NCBI GenBank assembly: GCA_022508445.1 | Contig: JAFLVG010000004.1 | Span: forward strand, 55,712-119,711 | DNA length: 64,000 nt | Source: Clostridiales bacterium | GTDB lineage: Bacteria; Bacillota; Clostridia; Christensenellales; Pumilibacteraceae | Direction of reading: 5' to 3' | Shown: piece after piece, positions 8,879 through 16,556 of the stretch | How the letters are laid out: every line of letters begins with the position of its first letter | Numbering within the stretch: position 1 is the stretch's first letter | Position numbers and translations under genes: made by a program | The notes under the pieces: model-generated | What the model was told of the DNA's origin: nothing | What the model saw: only the letters and a program-made list of their open reading frames with translations | The model's database searches: none

Positions 8879-8932
8879 TCTAAAAAGTCTTTATCCATTC
8901 ATACCGAGCACAGTTTAGGGATCTATGCGAAG

Positions 8933-9047
8933 CCGCATTATTCTTTATTCATGCGGATAAAACGGCGTCAAAGTAATTATTATTGAAGTACAATTACTCG
9001 GGTGCAATGCCAAACTACCCACCAAAGCAAACACACAACGGTTAAAA
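8933..9047 (+). repeat. Intergenic repeat, copy 2 (115 bp long form)
   Basis: Second copy of the murA-upstream repeat. The 83 bp core is 8965-9047. It is preceded by a 24 bp hairpin-like block CCGCA...TGCGG (8933-8956) that is also in copy 3. It occupies much of the 252 bp gap between ylmC and nrdR and ends 24 bp before the nrdR -35 box. Confidence 0.75.
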
Positions 9048-9071
9048 AACTTTTTCAAAAGAAGTATGGAG

Positions 9072-9100
9072 TAGACAAACAATAAAATATGTGATATAAT
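9072..9100 (+). promoter_or_regulatory. nrdR promoter
   Basis: TAGACA (9072-9077), 17 bp spacer, TATAAT (9095-9100), then a 30 nt leader that includes GAGAGGA. Confidence 0.75.
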
Positions 9101-9130
9101 CATTCATAATACCGAGAGGAAAAACGTATT

Positions 9131-9577
9131 ATGAAATGTATCTATTGCGGCAACGACGAAAGCAAGGTAGTGGACTCGCGCTCAACTGACGAGGGCAACA
9201 GCATTCGCCGTCGCAGGGAGTGCTTGCAGTGCGGCAAGCGGTTTACTACCTACGAGGTGATTGAATCGACGCCTGTGCTTGTGGTCAAGCATGACGGCAC
9301 GCGCCAGCAATTCGATCCGCTGAAAGTAAAAAGCGGAATCATAAAAGCGTGTGAAAAACGTCCTGTGTCCATGCACGACATCGACGCGTTGGTGGCATCG
9401 GTCGAGAAGCGCGTGTACAATTCGCTCGAACAAGAGATATCTTCCAAAAAGATAGGCGAGCTCGTCATGGAACAGCTCAAAGAACTCGATCAGATAGCGT
9501 ATGTGCGTTTTGCTTCGGTGTACCGCGACTTCCGCGACGTGACGTCGTTTATCGAGTTCATCAACGCGTTCAAGTAG
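9131..9577 (+). CDS. nrdR: Transcriptional repressor NrdR
   Basis: ATP/dATP-sensing repressor of ribonucleotide reductase genes. The 148 aa protein is typical in length and sequence: an N-terminal zinc ribbon (MKCIYCGN... and CLQCGKRFTTYE), then the ATP-cone (VVKHDGTRQQFDPLKVKSGIIKACEKRPVS) and the family ending VRFASVYRDFRDVTSFIEFI. It heads an apparent operon with feoA and feoB (5 nt gap), an unusual pairing of dNTP control and iron uptake. NrdR targets would be recognised by NrdR boxes, none of which I identified in this window. Confidence 0.96.
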   Translation: MKCIYCGNDESKVVDSRSTDEGNSIRRRRECLQCGKRFTTYEVIESTPVLVVKHDGTRQQFDPLKVKSGIIKACEKRPVSMHDIDALVASVEKRVYNSLEQEISSKKIGELVMEQLKELDQIAYVRFASVYRDFRDVTSFIEFINAFK

Positions 9578-9582
9578 GTGGT

Positions 9583-9807
9583 ATGACGCTTTTCGATTGC
9601 AATACCGAAAGTGCGGGCGTTGTCGGCGCAATACGCGGCGATCTCGAAACGCACAGACGTCTTGTCGATATGGGACTTCTCGGCGTGGAATATCTTGTTC
9701 GCGCCAAAAAGAAACAATCGCTACTGTCCGATTTCGGCTCGCAGTTTTCCGCAGTCGTGCAATCGTCAGTCGCCGAGCAAATCGAGGTGATCGAAAACCG
9801 TCCATGA
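9583..9807 (+). CDS. feoA: FeoA-like ferrous iron transport accessory protein
   Basis: A 74 aa protein with the SH3-like FeoA fold pattern: GVVGAIRGDLETHRRLVDMGLLGVEYL, then a beta-rich end. FeoA supports the FeoB transporter at the membrane. It starts 5 nt after nrdR, with AGGTGG next to the ATG, and its TGA overlaps the feoB ATG (ATGA). The sequence is diverged, so the call leans on the position directly before feoB. Confidence 0.8.
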   Translation: MTLFDCNTESAGVVGAIRGDLETHRRLVDMGLLGVEYLVRAKKKQSLLSDFGSQFSAVVQSSVAEQIEVIENRP

Positions 9808-11822
9808 AAATCGCGTTGTGCGGAAACCCTAACGTCGGCAAAACGACGCTGTATAACAGACTTACACATTCGGACGCGCCGGTCGGCAATTGGCACGGCG
9901 TCACCGTGGACGTTCGCACGAAAAGCATCGGAGCGGACATGCTCCTTTCCGATCTTCCGGGCGCATACTCATTGACCGCGCGAACGGCGGAGGAGCGAAT
10001 AACGCGCGACAAAATTCTTTTCGGCGGATACGACGTCATAGCGTATGTCGCAGAAGTAAACAATCTTCGTCGCAATCTGTATATGTTTATGCAGATATTG
10101 GAAGCCGGGAAGCGCGCCGTTCTCATTGTTAACATGATGGACGAGGCCAAGGGCAAAGTGGATTTGGAGCGGCTTTCAAAGCGGCTTGGCGTAAGGGTTA
10201 TAGGGACATCGAGTAAAAGCGAAAACCCAAAGAATAAGATAATCGAAGCTGCGATTGCGGCTGAAAAACATCAAGCGGTAAAACCCGAATACCTAAAAGA
10301 GCCGTGGCTCGTGTCGCAAGCGAACAGCATAAAAACAAAAGCCGAACGCGCGGGGCTTTCTCCCGAGTTTGCCGCGCTCAAAATTGCGGAGCGCGACGCA
10401 GAGATCATTCGCGCTTTGGGAGTCGATAGCGAAAGGCAGTGCGAGAGTGGATGTTCTTCTTGCTCCGATTGCGCTACCATAGACATAGATACGCCGGCAA
10501 GATTGCGGTATCGGTATATAGACATTTTACTCGACGGCGCTGTGGACAAGCCTAAAATAAGCGAAAGAACGCGTAAAATCGATAGGATAGTACTCGGCAA
10601 GCTCGCGCTCCCCATATTTTTGGCGGTAATGGCGGCGGTGTTTGTGATAACGTTCGAGGCAGGAAAGCCGCTGTCCGATTTGCTTGTCAGGCTTACCGAA
10701 ATGATAAGCGATTCGATACGCCAAGTAGACATGACGGAATGGGTTTCGTCATTGCTGTGCGACGGAATAATTTCGGGTGTGGGCGCCGCGCTTGCGTTCA
10801 TGCCGCAAGTTGTAATACTTTACCTTTTGACGGCGCTTCTTCAAGACAGCGGTTATATGAGCAGAGTAGCGTTCGTAACCGACGGATTTTTCAAAAAGTT
10901 CGGATTGAGCGGACGCGCGGCATTTTCGGTTATATTGGGGCTTGGCTGTTCGGCGACCGCGGTACTCACAACGCGCGGCATTGCCGGCGACAAGGCAAGG
11001 CGACGCGCGGCGTTCGCTACTCCGTTCTGCCCGTGCAGTGCAAGGCTCGCAGTATTCACAGCTTTATCGGCATATTTCGGTTTTACGGGGCTTGCCGTTG
11101 CGGCAATGTACATCTTGGGCTTTGCCGCCGCGCTCGTCGTACTCAAAGTCATGCAGGCGCTGTCAAAGAGGACGGGCGGAGAGGACGATTGCCTTATCAT
11201 GGAAATGCCGCCGTACCGCGTTCCGCAAATGAAGCGAGTACTCGGCGTAGTCATGCGCAACGTACTGTCGTTTATAGCAAGGATAGGCTCCGTCATTCTC
11301 GGCGTAAACGTAATAATGTGGGTGCTGTGCAATTTCTCGATAGCAAACGGATTTACCGGCGGAGAGCAAACGAGCATAATGCGCACATTTTCCGGCGTAA
11401 TAGCGCCCATATTCGCGCCGCTCGGCTTCGGCAATTGGCGCGCCGTCACAGCTTTGATTTCGGGCGTTGCGGCAAAAGAAACGGTTATATCGGTAATAGC
11501 GACACTCGGCGGCATGAACGCCGTTTTCGGATCGAGGCTTGCGGCATTGTCGTTTATGATATTCACATGCCTGTATGTGCCGTGCATAGCAACGCTTTCC
11601 GCGCTCGCAAAGGAGAGTGGGTTAAAGAGCGCGTTCGCATCGGCGGCAACGCATACGATGGTTGCATACGCGGCGTCGCTCGTGTTCTACCGCTCCGCGC
11701 TGCTGCTTATAACCGACGCGCGTGTATTTGCCGTCGTATACTCGTGCTTGACAGCTTTGATTATTTTGTGCGTTGTTTATCGCTTCGTGCGAAGGCACAG
11801 GGTAAAGCGCGGCGCAGTATAA
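9804..11822 (+). CDS. feoB: Ferrous iron transporter FeoB
   Basis: GTP-dependent Fe(II) permease of the inner membrane, 672 aa. The N-terminal G domain has G1 GNPNVGKTT (residues 7-15), G3 DLPGAYSL and G4 NMMDEAKG. A helical spacer with a Cys cluster (CESGCSSCSDC, about residues 213-223) is followed by two Gate regions in the membrane domain from about residue 270. The Gate motifs are variant: GLGCSATAVLTTRGI and PFCPCSARLAVF, where classical FeoB has GFGCNVPAI and SCGARLPVY-like sequences. I placed the start at 9804 because it overlaps the feoA stop; an upstream in-frame start at 9597 would only read through feoA. Metal specificity cannot be proved from sequence. Confidence 0.9.
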   Translation: MKIALCGNPNVGKTTLYNRLTHSDAPVGNWHGVTVDVRTKSIGADMLLSDLPGAYSLTARTAEERITRDKILFGGYDVIAYVAEVNNLRRNLYMFMQILEAGKRAVLIVNMMDEAKGKVDLERLSKRLGVRVIGTSSKSENPKNKIIEAAIAAEKHQAVKPEYLKEPWLVSQANSIKTKAERAGLSPEFAALKIAERDAEIIRALGVDSERQCESGCSSCSDCATIDIDTPARLRYRYIDILLDGAVDKPKISERTRKIDRIVLGKLALPIFLAVMAAVFVITFEAGKPLSDLLVRLTEMISDSIRQVDMTEWVSSLLCDGIISGVGAALAFMPQVVILYLLTALLQDSGYMSRVAFVTDGFFKKFGLSGRAAFSVILGLGCSATAVLTTRGIAGDKARRRAAFATPFCPCSARLAVFTALSAYFGFTGLAVAAMYILGFAAALVVLKVMQALSKRTGGEDDCLIMEMPPYRVPQMKRVLGVVMRNVLSFIARIGSVILGVNVIMWVLCNFSIANGFTGGEQTSIMRTFSGVIAPIFAPLGFGNWRAVTALISGVAAKETVISVIATLGGMNAVFGSRLAALSFMIFTCLYVPCIATLSALAKESGLKSAFASAATHTMVAYAASLVFYRSALLLITDARVFAVVYSCLTALIILCVVYRFVRRHRVKRGAV

Positions 11823-11854
11823 AGACATAAGATCAATTTCGGAGAGAAAAACCG

Positions 11855-12715
11855 ATGGGAAAAAGAATCGAAATTATTGCCGAAAAAGAAGGGCGCGCGG
11901 TGACGTTTTTATCTTCGTCCGTTGCGGGGCTTACACGCGCCAAGGCCGATATTTTAATCAAGAGCGGCGAAGTAAAGGTCAACGGCGCGAGAATCAAGAC
12001 TAACGCCGTCATTTCGAACGGGGACGTCGTCAGCGTATTTGTACCCGACGAGCTGCAAAAATCGGCGCCGAATATTAAAATCGTATACGAAGATAATAAT
12101 ATCGTGGTGTTTGATAAGCCAAAGCGCGTGGCATACGACGCTTTGCCCGAGCTTTACGGCGCACCGCTTTTTGCCGTGCATAGGCTCGATACGAACACAA
12201 CGGGCTTGATAGTTTTCGCAAAAACGGAAATAGCGCTCAAAGAGCTTTCGGACGCGTTCAAGGATCGAAGAGTGCAAAAGGTGTATGAGGCGGTAGTATA
12301 TCCGGCACCGCAAAAGGACAAAGACACGCTCACTGCATACACCAAGCTTTTGCACAATCAAAATCTCGCGCTCGTATCACTTCAACCGAAACCGGGTTAC
12401 AAGACGATGGTAACCGATTACGAGGTGAAGTGGCGAGGTAACGGCGCGGCGGTGCTTCGTGTGTTTCCGCACACGGGCAGAACGCATCAAATCCGCGCAC
12501 ATCTGGGCTTTGTAGGTTGCCCGATAATAGGCGAGCACAAGTACGGCGCGGTTGGTGTAAGAAAATTCGACGGCGCACCGGACTCTCAAATGCTCGCCGC
12601 AGTCGAGCTTACGTTTTTCGGGCTTAAAGGAAAAATGGTGTATTTGAACGGTCGCCAATTTAAAATCGAAAGCGGGTTCGACCTGGGATTTCTGCAAAGC
12701 GACGACGTCCGTTAG
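11855..12715 (+). CDS. RluA-family 23S rRNA pseudouridine synthase
   Basis: A 286 aa enzyme that isomerises uridine to pseudouridine in RNA. It has an N-terminal S4 RNA-binding domain (residues ~15-65) and a catalytic domain with the RluA motif HRLDTNTTGLIVFAK, whose Asp (about residue 111) is the nucleophile, and later PHTGRTHQIRAHL. GGAGAG lies before the ATG. It follows feoB by 32 nt. RluD-like or RluC-like target sites cannot be assigned from sequence alone. Confidence 0.9.
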   Translation: MGKRIEIIAEKEGRAVTFLSSSVAGLTRAKADILIKSGEVKVNGARIKTNAVISNGDVVSVFVPDELQKSAPNIKIVYEDNNIVVFDKPKRVAYDALPELYGAPLFAVHRLDTNTTGLIVFAKTEIALKELSDAFKDRRVQKVYEAVVYPAPQKDKDTLTAYTKLLHNQNLALVSLQPKPGYKTMVTDYEVKWRGNGAAVLRVFPHTGRTHQIRAHLGFVGCPIIGEHKYGAVGVRKFDGAPDSQMLAAVELTFFGLKGKMVYLNGRQFKIESGFDLGFLQSDDVR

Positions 12716-12765
12716 AATCGGGCATAATATTCTTGTGTAATATAAATAAGAGTTAGAAAAATTTA

Positions 12766-12794
12766 TTGACAAACCTCGTCAAATCTTGTAAAAT
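12766..12794 (+). promoter_or_regulatory. Promoter of the DUF975-like gene
   Basis: TTGACA (12766-12771), 17 bp, TAAAAT (12789-12794), then 8 nt to the ATG at 12803. No ribosome-binding site is visible, so the mRNA is leaderless or has at most a 2-3 nt leader. Confidence 0.6.
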
Positions 12795-12802
12795 ATAAGA
12801 TA

Positions 12803-14422
12803 ATGACTATCAAAGACATAAAAGCAGAAGCGCGCAAAAAACTCGCTTTGAACATACATCAGGCAATCGTGCTGTATACCGTCGAGTTTACGGTTCTTGT
12901 CACGCTTATTGCTTTGGTAGTTATGTCGTGTGTCAGCCTGGGTGCATATACGCCCGCGGCTATCGTTATGATATGCTACGGCATTGTGCTTTCGCTGATT
13001 GCGATTGTCGGCATCGGCATGATTAACTTTGCAATGTCAGATTTTTACCTCGCTACTTATAGGTGCATACCGTACAATGTGCGCAGGCTTGGCGATACTC
13101 TTGCGAGGAGCGGAACAACAAAAATACTTCTTATGAGCTTTAAGCGCACATTGTTTGGGTTTTTGTTATTGCTGTGCCTGATTGTTCCCGGCGTTATATA
13201 TCTAATCCGCACCTCGATGGCGAACTATCTTTTGATAGCAAATCCCAAAATGAAAGCGTCTACCGCGCTCTCCGCGTCCAACAAGGTAATGAGCGGCAAG
13301 ACGGGCGCATATTTCTCGTTGTGCATGTCGCTTTTTGGCTGGTATATTTTGTGCGTGCTTACGCTCGGACTCGGCTTTATTTTCATTATGCCGTACACCA
13401 ATCTCGTTAAGGTCGTTTACTATAAGCGCAACCTTCAAGGCGATAAGACTGTTTACAATACGATTGTACAGCCGGTAAGCGACTTTCCTATGCAGCAGCA
13501 AGGACAAGCGCCGCAAAACGTCGGTGCGAATGGTGCGCAGCAATCGCAAAATGCAATGCCTGTCCAAGACGGCGTTGCCCCGATAGACAGCCTTGCGGAT
13601 TACGACATGGTCGATATGAATGCGGCAATGCAGGATTTCGGTACTCCTATGCAATCGGCGGCGGACGTACGCGAAGTCCCGATTACGCCTGTAACGCAAT
13701 CGAGTGGCACGACTGTCACGCCGTTAGACCTCGCTGTTCCTCAGGCTTCGGCAAATGTCGCCGACGATTTTTCACCCGTAACGCCGCAACCGACACCCGT
13801 TGTTGACGAAACGTCCGGACATATGTTGGAAGGGACTAGCATTGTCGAAACCGAGCGCACGCTCACCACGCAAGAAATTGACGCGTCCGACGCGATAAGA
13901 CAGCACGCGATAGACGAGATGTATTCGCCCTCGGGCGGCAAAAAGCCCGTTAAGGATTATATTAACATTATAGGCAATCAAAGCCCCGACGACTTTTTCT
14001 CGGCGGACGACGATTTTGCGCCTGTGCAGCCACAAGCGACAAATCAGTTCGCTCCTGAGACACCGCAAATGGCAAACGCGCAAGAGAGCGCACCTCCGAT
14101 CAGCGATTCGGACTTCGACGATTTCTTGAAGATGTTCGATATGGAGAGCGCGCAAGGCAAAGACGTTCCGCTTAAAAAGCCGGAAAGAGAAGTGCCGCAT
14201 GCCGCAGAAAACATCACGCCCGAGCGTGCAAACGCGACAGAACGCCGCACTCCCAATCGTGCTACGGCAGAGCGCCGTACGCCCGACCGCGCCGCTACGG
14301 CTGCCAATTTACGCAGGGAAACGCCTAGGCGCGGCACAGAAGAAAGACAGCAAATATCCGATCGTGCGGAACGCATACGCCGTGAACGCGAAGAACGGTT
14401 AAATTTAAATAATAAGAAATAG
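12803..14422 (+). CDS. DUF975-like membrane protein with long disordered tail
   Basis: A 539 aa protein of unknown function. Residues 1-215 hold four to five membrane segments and match the DUF975 pattern, including TALSASNKVMSGKTGAYFSL followed by GWYILCVLTLGLGFIFIMPYTN. Residues ~230-539 are low-complexity, first Gln/Pro/Thr-rich, then acidic, and finally Arg/Ala/Thr-rich with repeated ERRTPNRAT / ERRTPDRAA units, ending in a charged helix REREERLNLNNKK. The tail probably lies in the cytoplasm. It is followed 9 nt later by a membrane cyclophilin-like gene, so the two may act together. Confidence 0.7.
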   Translation: MTIKDIKAEARKKLALNIHQAIVLYTVEFTVLVTLIALVVMSCVSLGAYTPAAIVMICYGIVLSLIAIVGIGMINFAMSDFYLATYRCIPYNVRRLGDTLARSGTTKILLMSFKRTLFGFLLLLCLIVPGVIYLIRTSMANYLLIANPKMKASTALSASNKVMSGKTGAYFSLCMSLFGWYILCVLTLGLGFIFIMPYTNLVKVVYYKRNLQGDKTVYNTIVQPVSDFPMQQQGQAPQNVGANGAQQSQNAMPVQDGVAPIDSLADYDMVDMNAAMQDFGTPMQSAADVREVPITPVTQSSGTTVTPLDLAVPQASANVADDFSPVTPQPTPVVDETSGHMLEGTSIVETERTLTTQEIDASDAIRQHAIDEMYSPSGGKKPVKDYINIIGNQSPDDFFSADDDFAPVQPQATNQFAPETPQMANAQESAPPISDSDFDDFLKMFDMESAQGKDVPLKKPEREVPHAAENITPERANATERRTPNRATAERRTPDRAATAANLRRETPRRGTEERQQISDRAERIRREREERLNLNNKK

Positions 14423-14431
14423 TAGGTCATC

Positions 14432-15451
14432 TTGAAACAAAAACGCACTTATTCTTTAACCGCAAAAGAGCGCAAAGCAAAGCGCATGGCGGAACAAAAC
14501 AAACGCAATTCAAAGGTAAATGCCGTAGAGAATAGCGAAACCGTGACGCGCGAATCGGCAGAACGTGCAATGATTTCTTCGCAAAAACGTTCGCGTAGGT
14601 CGGCGATTGTAATCGGAGCGGTGTGTCTTGTCGCGATTATTTTGATACTTGTCGCGCTTATTGCGCCCGTCATTTTGTATATCATAAATCCGTATCGCGG
14701 TTACAAATCGGTAATAGCGCGGTTTAACCTCTCTAACGACATGGTGCTCGAATTTGTCATCGAAGAAGATAAATACGATACGGCGGCGACCAATTTTATT
14801 TTCCTCGCAAAGAACGGCTTTTTCGACAACACGGTGTTTTACGATGCGCAGAACGGCTGGTTGAGATTCGGAGGGTACGAGGCACAGCCTTCAACTACGC
14901 TTGCATCATCCAATTCGTACGACCGCACACATCATCATAAAGACAACGTCAAATTCTGCGAAAGATTTGCAGCGTTACCAAACAAATCGTTTACGATGGC
15001 AACGCGCAAGTTCGGTTACCGTTTGACGCCCGATAAGGGCGGCACGGAGTCGCGGTTGTTGGAACAAGAAGGTATTTTGGCGTATTTGTATTCCGACACG
15101 GCAACTGAGTTCCAGTTCACATACCAAGAGCAAGCTACAAACCAAATCGTCAGTCTCGAAGCCAACGGTACGCAAAAAACTTACGAGCTCAACCCCACAA
15201 TGGTAGGGCATGCGCTCAACTCCAAAACTATCAAAAACATTAAAGCGATTGCTTCTGCCAATCCTCAGCGCAATCCAAGCATAACAACCGGATATTTATG
15301 GACTCCGCCTACGCCCGATATCAAGATCACGAGCGTTAAGGTTTACAACCTCAACAGCTCGAAGTGGCGCGACTTCGATTTCTTGAAATACATGAAAGGT
15401 AATAACAGTGAGGGAATCAGGCGCGTGTCGCAATGGATAGACGTCGTTTGA
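14432..15451 (+). CDS. Membrane-anchored cyclophilin-like protein
   Basis: A 339 aa protein: a basic cytoplasmic N-terminus, one strong membrane helix (residues ~58-86), then an external domain that resembles a peptidyl-prolyl isomerase of the cyclophilin type (YDTAATNFIFLAKNGFFDNTVFYDAQNGWLRFGGYE compares with TVxNFxxLxxxGFYdgtxFHRvixgFmiQGGD). The catalytic Arg of FHR and the Gln of QGG are not conserved, so enzymatic activity is doubtful. The start is TTG with TAGGT a few nt upstream. The gene follows the DUF975-like gene closely. The function is inferred only from this weak similarity. Confidence 0.6.
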   Translation: MKQKRTYSLTAKERKAKRMAEQNKRNSKVNAVENSETVTRESAERAMISSQKRSRRSAIVIGAVCLVAIILILVALIAPVILYIINPYRGYKSVIARFNLSNDMVLEFVIEEDKYDTAATNFIFLAKNGFFDNTVFYDAQNGWLRFGGYEAQPSTTLASSNSYDRTHHHKDNVKFCERFAALPNKSFTMATRKFGYRLTPDKGGTESRLLEQEGILAYLYSDTATEFQFTYQEQATNQIVSLEANGTQKTYELNPTMVGHALNSKTIKNIKAIASANPQRNPSITTGYLWTPPTPDIKITSVKVYNLNSSKWRDFDFLKYMKGNNSEGIRRVSQWIDVV

Positions 15452-15544
15452 GCGCGTATTCATAGGCATATACGGCGTCAGACTTTGCTCGGCGCTAGGT
15501 ATAAATCAAGTATAAAATAATTTAAACCGTCAACAATTCGTAGC

Positions 15545-16213
15545 ATGATTATAGGACTTGTACTTTGCGGATTGGTGGCGGTTTTACTGTTTTTCGGAAT
15601 AGCCGAACAGGTGTTCAAGAGCTTTGGCGTGGCGTATTGGCTCGCGTTCGTTATTGTGGGTGTTCTTATCGGCAGTGCATTTGTGCCGACGTTCACAATC
15701 GGCAGGGTGTCGTTCAATATCGCCGGATTTGTCGCGCCGCTACTATTTGCCGCCGTGTTTTTTTCGCTCGCTACAAAAACGCATGAAGCCGGACGTGCGA
15801 TAGTAACAACGTCCGTAGTTACCGCATTATTCATAGCGATATGGCTACTTATCGAGCCGATAACCAACGATACGGTCACAGTCATCATTATCGGATTCTT
15901 ATGCGGTGCGATCGGATTTCTTGTAGGCAAGACCAAAATTGCCGCACTTTCCGCGGTGTTTTTGGGCATTCCGATAGGCGAAGTGATTTCGTCTGCGGTC
16001 AATGTGTATGTTTACGGCACTCAAATGCGGTTTGGCTCGGCGGCTACATTCGACGCGGTCATCCTTTCCGCCGTATTTGCAGTCGTGCTGTTTGAGGCGA
16101 TTGCGGCTATCAAGCGAACGATGAACAACAAAGCTCGGGCAAAAGCCGCACTAAATGCCGAAACCGCCGAAGAATTTGACGCCGACGAATACAAAAAGTA
16201 TTTCGACGAATAG
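15545..16213 (+). CDS. Polytopic membrane protein, unknown function
   Basis: A 222 aa protein with about six membrane segments and an acidic/basic C-terminal tail (KARAKAALNAETAEEFDADEYKKYFDE). The middle part (GSAFVPTFTIGRVSFNIAGFVAPLLFAAVFFSL) is reminiscent of DUF1614 membrane proteins, but I would not assign it on that alone. No ribosome-binding site is visible before the ATG. Confidence 0.55.
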   Translation: MIIGLVLCGLVAVLLFFGIAEQVFKSFGVAYWLAFVIVGVLIGSAFVPTFTIGRVSFNIAGFVAPLLFAAVFFSLATKTHEAGRAIVTTSVVTALFIAIWLLIEPITNDTVTVIIIGFLCGAIGFLVGKTKIAALSAVFLGIPIGEVISSAVNVYVYGTQMRFGSAATFDAVILSAVFAVVLFEAIAAIKRTMNNKARAKAALNAETAEEFDADEYKKYFDE

Positions 16214-16290
16214 AGATAGTAAAGCCAATATCACGTTATTCCGTGCAAGCCAAACGGATACGTGTGCTACATGCACCGTATATTCTTTTT

Positions 16291-16386
16291 TGTCATTCCC
16301 GAACAAGCGCGAAGCACGCAGTGAAGAATCTTAACCTTATGAAAAGCTGAGATTTCTCGGAGGGCAAGAAATGCTCGGAATGACAA
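16291..16386. repeat. Inverted-repeat intergenic element
   Basis: The ends TGTCATTCCCGAACA (16291) and TGCTCGGAATGACA (to 16386) are near-perfect inverted repeats around ~70 bp containing GAAGAATCT. The same kind of TGTCATTCCGAGC...GAAGAATCT palindrome is a common dispersed intergenic repeat in many bacterial genomes (from memory). It carries no ORF, so it looks like a MITE or REP-type element. Confidence 0.6.
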
Positions 16387-16404
16387 ATTAATTATGCGTC
16401 ATCA

Positions 16405-16518
16405 CCGCACTAATTCCTGTTCGTGCGGAAAGAATGGTGTCAAAGCGATTGTTAAAGCAACGCATTTATTCGGGTGTATACCAAATAAATTCTCATAGTC
16501 AACACACGACGGTTAAAA
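16405..16518 (+). repeat. Intergenic repeat, copy 3 (114 bp long form)
   Basis: Third copy of the murA/nrdR repeat, core 16437-16518, with the same CCGCA...TGCGG hairpin block in front (16405-16428). It ends just 3 bp before the -35 box of the der promoter. Confidence 0.75.
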
Positions 16519-16521
16519 TTG

Positions 16522-16550
16522 TTTACAATAGGTTTGTTTTATGATATAAT
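16522..16550 (+). promoter_or_regulatory. der promoter, predicted leaderless
   Basis: TTTACA (16522-16527), 17 bp, TATAAT (16545-16550), then exactly 6 nt (CGCGGT) to the ATG. No Shine-Dalgarno sequence. Confidence 0.75.
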
Positions 16551-16556
16551 CGCGGT

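Noticed and set aside
9048-9130. Riboswitch or iron box upstream of nrdR-feoAB
   Set aside because: Only a promoter and a short leader are visible; no conserved riboswitch core or Fur-type palindrome was found.
9597-9803. N-terminal extension of FeoB
   Set aside because: It reads through feoA in another frame; the G domain begins right at the ATG at 9804.
10739-11830. 363 aa plus-strand ORF inside feoB
   Set aside because: Alternative frame of feoB, Arg-rich shadow protein.
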